Shown here: piece after piece, positions 22,929 through 29,061 of the stretch
Layout of the letters: each line of letters begins with the position of its first letter
How positions within the stretch are numbered: the stretch's first letter is position 1
NCBI GenBank assembly: GCA_036272915.1
Contig: DATAXV010000231.1
Coordinates: 1 to 30,269, forward strand
Reading direction: 5' to 3'
Source of the DNA: DATAXV01 sp036272915
Lineage (GTDB): Bacteria; Chloroflexota; Dormibacteria; Dormibacterales; Dormibacteraceae
DNA length: 30,269 bases
Notes under the pieces: model-generated
Told to the model about the DNA's origin: nothing
Seen by the model: only the letters and a program-made list of their open reading frames with translations
Database searches by the model: none
Made by a program: the position numbers and the translations under genes

Positions 22929-23155
22929 GTCGCCGCCCTCGCCGACGCGGCTGACCCGAAGGACGAGATCACCGCCCGTGTGCTCGGGCACACCTTCGGC
23001 ACCACCCTCGTCAGGGGGCGGCATCGACCTGGTCCTGGTCGCCGAGCTTATGGGCCATGCCCGGCTCGAGACGACAAGGGGCTACACCGGCCGACCGCGG
23101 AGGATCGCGCCAAGGCTCTCGAGCTCCTGCCCGCCGACCGCCGACAGCGGCCTGT
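22929..23155 (+). pseudogene. C-terminal remnant of a tyrosine recombinase, frameshifted and catalytically dead
   Basis: Three frame segments reconstruct the C-terminal part of a phage-type/Xer-like integrase: DEITARVLGHTFGTTLVRG, then GGIDLVLVAELMGHARLETT plus RGYT, then RPTAEDRAKALELLPADR. The joins need one base fewer in a G5 run (23014-23018) and one base more at 23087-23088. The box II His-x-x-Arg has become Arg-x-x-Gly (codons 22977-22979 and 22986-22988), while the box III His and the nucleophile Tyr survive. The N-terminal core and catalytic Arg I are missing. It is directly fused to the exchanger remnant, so it marks an old insertion or rearrangement. Confidence 0.7.
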
Positions 23156-23339
23156 TGCCGCTTTTACACAGATCTCGGCCGGACGCGTCCCGCACCGGCC
23201 TGACCACGACCCAACGCTTCCCATCGCCCAGCGCCGTGTCCTCGAACAGCTCGAATCCCATAGCGCACCTGGCCGAGAGCTCCGCCTCGCAGCTGACCCG
23301 GTCTCCCTCGTTCTCGAACTGCAGTTGCGGGCGAAACAT
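23155..23339 (-). pseudogene. Possible gene fragment of unknown family
   Basis: On the minus strand, ATG 23339 opens a frame (MFRPQLQFENEGDRVSCEAE and on to WVVVRPVRDASG) with a balanced composition unlike chance frames in this DNA. Its end overlaps the recombinase remnant in antisense and loses character there, so only the first ~60 codons are credible. No ribosome-binding site and no recognised family. It may be debris of the same rearrangement. Confidence 0.25.
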
Positions 23340-23470
23340 CGTCGAGCTGCCACGGCCATCGTCCAGGAGCCGGGGCGCCGCACGCAGGCCGGCCCTGGCG
23401 CCTGAGGTGTGGACTCCAGCCCCGACCGCTCCCCTTCGAGGAGGCGGCGGGGCCGGCGGTCCTCATCTGG

Positions 23471-24751
23471 TCAGAGCGAACCCAGCACCTTCTTCAGAGC
23501 GGTGGTCACCTCCTCCGCCTGCTCCTCGGTGAGCTCGGGGCTGACGTCGACGCCGACCGCTCGCTCAAGCAGATCGAGGGTGCGCGGCCACCTCGTTTCA
23601 TCCTCGCGCACGGCGTCGGGATTGCGGTCCCAGGCCGTCGTCGCGGCCCACGAGCGGCGCTCCAGGATCGGCTTCCAGTGGTAGGCGACGTGGTAGTCGC
23701 TCCTCTCGCGCCGGAAGAGGACGCCGGCGTGCATGCCCTCGGCGGCGAGCGCCTGACTGACGTGCCGGGCCTGGGCGGCGTTGGGCATCTCCATGATCAG
23801 GGCAATGGAGGCGTCGCCCTCCTCGTCATTCAGCCGCCGGAACCCCACCTCGTGGTCGCGGGCGACGTCGGCGATCCCCTCCTTGATCACGCGCTTGCGC
23901 TCGCGCATCGTGGACAGGATCCCCTCCATCCGGCCGAGCTGGACGCGGGCGACCGCTCCTTGTAGCTCTGACATCCGGCAGGTGGTGCCGACGAAGGTCC
24001 GGTTCGGGTCGAGGTCCGAGCGCTGGCTGGCGGCGACGTCGTGGTACATCGTCGCCCGCTCGTACAGGTCCTTCTCGCGCGCGGCGACCATCCCGCCCTC
24101 ACCCGAGGTCAGGATCTTGTTGAACTGCAGGCTGAAGACCCCCATGTCGCCGATCGTCCCCAGGCGCCGGCCACGGTGGCTCGCGCCCAGCGCCTGTGCC
24201 GTGTCCTCGAGCACCCGCAGCCCGTGCCGGCGGGCAACCTCCGTGATCGCCTCCATGTCCGCCGGGGCGCCGCGCATGTGCACGGGGAGCAGCACCTTGG
24301 TCCTCGCCGTTATGCGCCGCTCGGCGTCCTCCGGGTCGAGGGTCAGCGAGTCGTCGACCTCGGCGATGACGGGCACCCCGCCGACCGCGGTCACCGCGGC
24401 GGCGGTTGCGATCCAGGTGTAGGCGGGGACGATCACCTCGTCCCCGGGTCCGACGCCGAGCGCGGCCAGGGCGCAGGTCAGGGCGGCGGTGCCCGACGCT
24501 ACCGCCAGGGCGTGCGGGGTGCCCAGCCGCTCGCAGAAGGCGCTCTCCAGACCCGCCACCTCGGAGGGCCCTTCGTTGGGTCCGTAGTAACGGAACAGCC
24601 GCTTGTTGCGGAGGACGCGGAGGACCGCCTCCTCCTCCGCCTCGGCGATCCGCATCCCGCCGGGATACATCGGCGGGAGGCTGTGCCGTACGGCTGGCTC
24701 GCCCCCCTCGATCGCGAGCTTCTCACCGGGTGGCATTGCTGGCGTCGTCAT
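23471..24751 (-). CDS. DegT/DnrJ/EryC1/StrS-family PLP aminotransferase (distal copy)
   Basis: A 426-aa fold-type I PLP aminotransferase acting on sugar or cyclitol ketones. The cofactor site shows AVASGTAALTCALAALGVG (phosphate-binding), VLEDTAQALGASHRG (Asp to the pyridine nitrogen) and GVFSLQFNKILTSGEGGM, where the Lys forms the Schiff base. DEVIVPAYTWIATAAAV is the family hallmark. ATG 24751 follows AAGGAG; the long upstream frame is the antisense-like shadow of the permease gene. Enzymes of this family usually transfer an amine from Glu/Gln to a keto-sugar; the reverse, deaminating direction is also possible. It is last in the transporter cluster, after a 131-bp gap. Confidence 0.92.
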   Translation of the reverse strand: MTTPAMPPGEKLAIEGGEPAVRHSLPPMYPGGMRIAEAEEEAVLRVLRNKRLFRYYGPNEGPSEVAGLESAFCERLGTPHALAVASGTAALTCALAALGVGPGDEVIVPAYTWIATAAAVTAVGGVPVIAEVDDSLTLDPEDAERRITARTKVLLPVHMRGAPADMEAITEVARRHGLRVLEDTAQALGASHRGRRLGTIGDMGVFSLQFNKILTSGEGGMVAAREKDLYERATMYHDVAASQRSDLDPNRTFVGTTCRMSELQGAVARVQLGRMEGILSTMRERKRVIKEGIADVARDHEVGFRRLNDEEGDASIALIMEMPNAAQARHVSQALAAEGMHAGVLFRRERSDYHVAYHWKPILERRSWAATTAWDRNPDAVREDETRWPRTLDLLERAVGVDVSPELTEEQAEEVTTALKKVLGSL

Positions 24752-24882
24752 CTCTGCTCCTTGACACGTGGCGCCGGTCCGTGGCGCGGCTCGGTTCGGG
24801 CATCGGCGGTTGGCCGGTCTCCCGGCGACCTGGGCGAGGGGGGCGGACCATGTCGCGCAAGGCCCGTGCAGCGCTCCTGGCC

Positions 24883-25782
24883 CTACCTGATTCCGGTCAG
24901 GTGGATGCCTTGCACGAAGGTCCGTTGCGCGAAGAGGAACACGATCATCACGGGCAGGACGATCAGCGAGTTGGCCAGCATGAGCTGCGGCCACAGCGTC
25001 GCGTGCTGTCCGTGTAGGTACTGCAGTCCCAGCATCAGCGTGAATTTGGAAGGCGTCGTCAGGTACACGAGCGGCAGGAAGAAGTCTGTCCAGGTCCAGA
25101 TGAACGCGAACAGCCCGACCACGGCCAAAGCCGGTGTCGCGAGCGGCACGCAGATCGCCCAGAACTGATAGGCGAAGCCCGCGCCGTCCACCCGGGCGGC
25201 ATCGTAGAGCTCCTGCGGCTGCCGCATCAGGAACTGCCGCACCAGGAAGATCGAGAACCCGTTGGCCCCGAAGAAACTGGGGACGATCAGCGGGTAGAAC
25301 GTGTCCACCCAGCCCACCCTGGAGAAGAGCGCGAACAGGGGGATGATGGTGACGTAGGTGGGGAGGATCATCGTCGCCAGCACGATGTAGAAGACGATGT
25401 TGCGGCCCGGCCACTCGATTCGGCTCAGGCCGAAGCCGACCAGGGCCGAGCTCGCCACCGTGCCGATGATGACGGCGAAGGTGATGATCACGGTGTTGAT
25501 CAAAAGACTGACGAAGGGGAAGACGTCCAGGGTTGCCCGAATGTTGCCCCATTCGAACGGATGCGGAATCCACTGAATCGGGATCGAGAACACCTGGGCG
25601 TCCTGCTTCAGGGACGCCGCCAGCATCCAGACGAGCGGCGCCGCGAAGAAGGGGACGACGATCGCGGCGACTATCGTCCATCCCAGGCGGCCCAGCCGCC
25701 TGCGGGCACGGAACCACGCGGCCCGGAGCTGATCGGGCCTGCGCTCATGAGTGCTGCTGATAGCTTGTCTAGAGGCCGGCAT
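24883..25782 (-). CDS. Carbohydrate ABC transporter permease (MalG/CUT1 type)
   Basis: A 299-aa inner-membrane permease with about six membrane segments. The first is WTIVAAIVVPFFAAPLVWML. The EAA-type loop that docks the ATPase is QELYDAARVDGAGFAYQFW followed by ICVPLATPAL. FIWTWTDFFLPLVYL and the QGIHLTGIR end are characteristic of the MalG group. Its start at 25782 overlaps the end of the other permease gene by 14 bp, indicating tight coupling. It pairs with that permease and the solute-binding protein to import a carbohydrate-like compound. No ATP-binding subunit gene is in the window. Confidence 0.93.
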   Translation of the reverse strand: MPASRQAISSTHERRPDQLRAAWFRARRRLGRLGWTIVAAIVVPFFAAPLVWMLAASLKQDAQVFSIPIQWIPHPFEWGNIRATLDVFPFVSLLINTVIITFAVIIGTVASSALVGFGLSRIEWPGRNIVFYIVLATMILPTYVTIIPLFALFSRVGWVDTFYPLIVPSFFGANGFSIFLVRQFLMRQPQELYDAARVDGAGFAYQFWAICVPLATPALAVVGLFAFIWTWTDFFLPLVYLTTPSKFTLMLGLQYLHGQHATLWPQLMLANSLIVLPVMIVFLFAQRTFVQGIHLTGIR

Positions 25783-26701
25783 AACTCACTCTGCTCCTGC
25801 TCACCCGAAGCGAGATGTACGTGAGGACGCCGATGATCAGGAAGAGGATCCACGCCATCGCCGACGCGTAGCCCAGGTGGAGATCGCCGAAGGCTGCCTG
25901 ATACATGTACTGCGAGTACACGAGCGTCGCGTTGACGGGCCCGCCGCCCGTCATCACGTAGGGGAGAGCGAACACCTGGAACGCCCCGATGAGGTTGGTG
26001 ATGAAGTTGAACAGGATGACGGGGGAGACAAGCGGGACGATGACCCGGGTGATCACCTGCCAGCCGTTGGCCCCGTCCAGCTGCGCGGCCTCACGCAGGG
26101 AGACCGGGACGTCCTGCAGGCCGGCGAGGAACACCACGATCGTGGTCCCCGACCCCCACACTGTCACCAGGATCAGCGCCGGCATCGCCCAGGCCGTCGA
26201 CCCCAGCCAGTTCGGCCCGGGGATGTGGAAGACGTTCAGCGCCAGGTTGACGATGCCTCCCTCGGGGTTGAGCATCGCCGTCCAGAGGACGCCTGCCACG
26301 ACCGAGGGGACGATGGCAGGGAAGAAGTACAGGGCCCGGAAGAGGCCTCTCAGGTAGAGCTTGGTGTTGAGCAGCATCGCGATCGCGAACGAGACCACCA
26401 GCTGCAGTGGCACCGAGGCGATCGTGTAGTAGGACGTGTTCCGGAGCGCCGTGAGGAAGAGCGAGTCGCTGAAGAGAAGATCGGAGTAGTTCCTGATGCC
26501 GATGAAGGTCGGCGCCTGGATGAGGTTGAAGTTGGTGAGGCTGTACCAGAAGGACGCCCCCAGCGGATAGGCGTAGAAGGCCAGGAAGCCGATGATGAAG
26601 GGGCTGGTGAAGATCAGCCCGGCGATCAGATCCCGACGCTTGAACGACGACCGCCCCTTGGCACGCCCTGACGGGGCCTGCCCCGATCGCGCGAACTGCA
26701 T
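25769..26701 (-). CDS. Carbohydrate ABC transporter permease (MalF/UgpA type)
   Basis: A 310-aa permease. Membrane segments begin with LIAGLIFTSPFIIGFLAFYA, followed by ALYFFPAIVPSVVAGVLW and ALILVTVWGSGTTIVVFLAG. The EAA-type docking loop is SLREAAQLDGANGWQVITRV then IVPLVSPV. MTGGGPVNATLVYSQYMYQAAF is a hallmark of sugar permeases of the CUT1 group. ATG 26701 has a GGAAGG site. A 10-bp palindrome typical of LacI-family operators lies about 95 bp upstream, so the two permease genes may have their own regulated promoter. Confidence 0.93.
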   Translation of the reverse strand: MQFARSGQAPSGRAKGRSSFKRRDLIAGLIFTSPFIIGFLAFYAYPLGASFWYSLTNFNLIQAPTFIGIRNYSDLLFSDSLFLTALRNTSYYTIASVPLQLVVSFAIAMLLNTKLYLRGLFRALYFFPAIVPSVVAGVLWTAMLNPEGGIVNLALNVFHIPGPNWLGSTAWAMPALILVTVWGSGTTIVVFLAGLQDVPVSLREAAQLDGANGWQVITRVIVPLVSPVILFNFITNLIGAFQVFALPYVMTGGGPVNATLVYSQYMYQAAFGDLHLGYASAMAWILFLIIGVLTYISLRVSRSRVSYAGL

Positions 26702-26794
26702 CACATCACCTTCCCTGGATGCCGGGCGGTACCGGACCTCGGGCACTCATGTGGGCGCCGGCGATCCACGTCCAGCGGTGTGACAGCGGGCGGG

Positions 26795-26804
26795 TGAACG
26801 TTCA
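26795..26804. promoter_or_regulatory. Candidate LacI-family operator core
   Basis: TGAACGTTCA is a perfect 10-bp palindrome with a central CG, the core pattern of many LacI/GalR operators. It lies in the 131-bp gap between the acetyltransferase gene and the permease genes. No LacI-family gene is in the window, so binding is inference. Confidence 0.4.
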
Positions 26805-26832
26805 GGCAACGGGTCTGCAACCCCAAACCTCC

Positions 26833-27696
26833 TCATCCGTCATGGTTCGTCGCGTGGGCCTCTGAGCGCATTGCGCTCAGGCGCTGCCGCAGCGCCGCCT
26901 GGCAGCGACACCCCGGAGCATCGCACAGGAATGCGCGGGGGTCTTCCTTGATCTCCCTGTCGGCGATCCGCAGCACGTCCCGGGCCGCGATCAGGCGGGC
27001 GCGGCAGCCCCCGATCCGCGCCTCCCGGGTCACCGGGGCGAGGAGCGGCTCCAGCTCGGAGAACCGATGGCTCTCGCCGGGAATGTTGGGGAACTCGGCC
27101 CAGCAGCCGTCGCCGACCTTGGCGTAACGGTAGAAGAGCGAGCGGCCGAGCCGCTGCTCGGCGAGATGGATCATCGTGTTGGACGTATGGTCGGTGCCGA
27201 GGAGGAGGACCAGGCCGTCCATCCCGGCCAGCACCTCGAGCGGCCCGAGGGGCCGGTCCTTGCGCTGCGCCCGGATGAGCGCGGTGGCCTCCTCACCGAC
27301 GGCCACGTAGGAGAACAGCGCGTGGTCGCCGCGCTCGCGCGGGAAGAGACGCCGGACGGCCTCGGGCACCGCCCCCAGCTCACCGTCGATGGGAAGGTCC
27401 CTGGAGAAGGCCGTCGCCCGCTCCAATGCCTCGTCGAAGGCGGCCCATGAGGGCTCATTGAAGTAGGCGTTGTCGGGGCGGACCAGGCCCGGCGGCGCCG
27501 AGAGTCCGGTCAGATCTCCGGGTGAGGCGGGGACCAGGAGCGTTCCGCACGCGCTCACCAGGGCTCCGGCGACGGCGGCCGCACCGCCCTCCACCTGACC
27601 GAACGAGCGCAGTGACGTGTGCGCAATCACCACAGAGGAGGGCCCCACGCCCAGGCCGCGGAGCCCATCCACGATCTCGGCCTCGGTCACCGGCAT
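26833..27696 (-). CDS. AAC(3)-family (Antibiotic_NAT) N-acetyltransferase
   Basis: A 287-aa protein of the AAC(3) fold, which moves acetyl from acetyl-CoA to an amino group of an aminoglycoside or related amino sugar. IAHTSLRSFGQVEGGAAAVA is the N-terminal hallmark. LLLGTDHTSNTMIHLAEQRL carries the catalytic His and the His-Leu-Ala-Glu motif. NAYFNEPSWAAFDEALER fits the middle region. The C-terminus has a cysteine-rich extension (FLCDAPGCRC) not needed for the fold. Its place between a sugar importer and aminotransferases suggests a metabolic amino-sugar substrate rather than resistance. It starts 54 nt after the aminotransferase stop. Confidence 0.88.
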   Translation of the reverse strand: MPVTEAEIVDGLRGLGVGPSSVVIAHTSLRSFGQVEGGAAAVAGALVSACGTLLVPASPGDLTGLSAPPGLVRPDNAYFNEPSWAAFDEALERATAFSRDLPIDGELGAVPEAVRRLFPRERGDHALFSYVAVGEEATALIRAQRKDRPLGPLEVLAGMDGLVLLLGTDHTSNTMIHLAEQRLGRSLFYRYAKVGDGCWAEFPNIPGESHRFSELEPLLAPVTREARIGGCRARLIAARDVLRIADREIKEDPRAFLCDAPGCRCQAALRQRLSAMRSEAHATNHDG

Positions 27697-27749
27697 TCCG
27701 TGGCCCTACCCGCCCTCCGCCCGATGAGGCGCCCGCCTGCCGGGCGGCG

Positions 27750-28949
27750 TCATGAGGAGAGACCCCGCATGACCTTCTCCAGCGCGACCGCGATGTCCTC
27801 GACGTCCTGACCCTCTCCCAGCAGCATCCGCTGCGAGAACCACAGGATCTCGTTGTCCGCGGCCTCCGCCACCGGGCACGCCGCCGCCTCGTAGCTCCCA
27901 TCCGGGGACAGCTCCGCGGCCTCTTTACACAGCGCCCGGTTCCGGTTCAGCGGCACGTATCCCTTGCCGCAGGGGACACCCTCCGCAACCATCGCCTCGG
28001 CCACCGCCTTCGCGCCGCCCGGGGCGTCCACCCAGACCGCATAGATGTGCCACGCGTGCTTCGTCACACGCGGGTCGCGAGCGAGGACCCTGATGCCGGG
28101 GACGCCCTGCAGCGACTCGGTCAGCATCGTCGCGTTCCGCTCCCGACGCTCCATCTGCTCAGGGCAGCGCCGCAGCTGCACCCGCAGGATCGCCGCCTGC
28201 CATTCGGTCAGGCGAAGGTTCCAGCCGATGATCTCGTGCTGGTACCAGCCCCCACCTCGAATGCGGCCGACGTTCGCGACCGACCAGGTCATCTCCGCCA
28301 GCTCCTCGGTGGAACACAGCACCATGCCCCCCTCGCCGGCGTTCACGTTCTTGCTGCTCTGGAAGCTGAAGGTGCCCAGGTCTCCGATCGTCCCGCAGCC
28401 CTGGTCGCGCCACCGCGCCCCGTGCGCCTGCGCCGCGTCCTCGATCAGGTGCAGGCCGTGCCGGCGGCACACCTCCACCAGCGCGTCCATGTCGCAGACC
28501 GCACCGCCGATGTGCACCCCGATCACCGCCTTCGTCCGCGGCGTGATCAGCTGCTCCACCTTCTCTGGGTCGATCAGCAGCGTGTCGGACTGGACATCGG
28601 CGAAGGCCGGCACCGCCCCCACCTGCAGCACCGACGACGCGGTGGCGATGAAGGTGTATGGGGGGACGATCACCTCGTCGCCGTGCCCGACCCCCACGGC
28701 CCTCAGCGCCGCAGCCAGGGCCATGGTCCCATTGCAAACGGCGACCGCGTGCTTGGCGCCCTGGAATTGGGCGAACTCTTCCTCGAAGCTCTTGACCTCT
28801 CCGGTCCCGGAGCCAGCCGACCCCCACTGCCCGGAGCGGAGCACCGTGAGGAGGGCCTGCTCCTCCTCGTCCGTCCAGACCGGCCACTCCGGGAAGGGCG
28901 CCTGCCGCACCGCATGACCGCCGTGCAATGCCAGTGTCTGTCCGCTCAC
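27750..28949 (-). CDS. DegT/DnrJ/EryC1/StrS-family PLP aminotransferase (proximal copy)
   Basis: A 399-aa PLP aminotransferase of the sugar/cyclitol class. AVAVCNGTMALAAALRAVGV is the phosphate-binding segment, DEVIVPPYTFIATASSVLQV the hallmark, LIEDAAQAHGARW carries the pyridine-Asp, and FSFQSSKNVNAGEGGM carries the Schiff-base Lys. The N-terminus (EEEQALLTVLRSGQWGS) resembles glutamine:scyllo-inosose-type and perosamine-type enzymes. Identity to the distal copy is clearly partial, so the two are paralogues with probably different substrates. Start is GTG 28947-28949 after GGAGGTG. It follows the binding-protein gene, separated by a strong hairpin. Confidence 0.92.
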   Translation of the reverse strand: MSGQTLALHGGHAVRQAPFPEWPVWTDEEEQALLTVLRSGQWGSAGSGTGEVKSFEEEFAQFQGAKHAVAVCNGTMALAAALRAVGVGHGDEVIVPPYTFIATASSVLQVGAVPAFADVQSDTLLIDPEKVEQLITPRTKAVIGVHIGGAVCDMDALVEVCRRHGLHLIEDAAQAHGARWRDQGCGTIGDLGTFSFQSSKNVNAGEGGMVLCSTEELAEMTWSVANVGRIRGGGWYQHEIIGWNLRLTEWQAAILRVQLRRCPEQMERRERNATMLTESLQGVPGIRVLARDPRVTKHAWHIYAVWVDAPGGAKAVAEAMVAEGVPCGKGYVPLNRNRALCKEAAELSPDGSYEAAACPVAEAADNEILWFSQRMLLGEGQDVEDIAVALEKVMRGLSS

Positions 28950-28974
28950 CCCGACTTCACCTCCATCAAGACAG

Positions 28975-29015
28975 TGGGCCGCGACGGCCCGATTGATCCG
29001 GGCCGTCGCGGTCCG
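28975..29015 (-). terminator. Long hairpin between binding-protein and aminotransferase genes
   Basis: A perfect 12-bp core (CCGCGACGGCCC / GGGCCGTCGCGG) with a 9-nt loop, extendable to 16 pairs with two G-U wobbles. It lies 47 bases after the solute-binding-protein stop. Hairpins here often stabilise the binding-protein mRNA or end most transcripts, so that the binding protein is made in excess. Confidence 0.65.
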
Positions 29016-29061
29016 ACGGCGCTTTCCGAGGCCCGATCATCGCTCAGGCCCCGGACAGGCC

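Noticed and set aside
24752..25717. N-terminal extension of the distal aminotransferase
   Set aside because: It is an alternative frame within the permease gene; aminotransferase similarity starts after ATG 24751 with a proper ribosome-binding site.
7756..28949. An antibiotic-resistance island (two APH-fold kinases, AAC(3), beta-lactamase-like genes)
   Set aside because: The beta-lactamase-like proteins lack signal peptides and look like intracellular hydrolases, the kinases are divergent, and AAC(3) sits in a sugar-uptake cluster. No integron, insertion sequence or transposase accompanies them.
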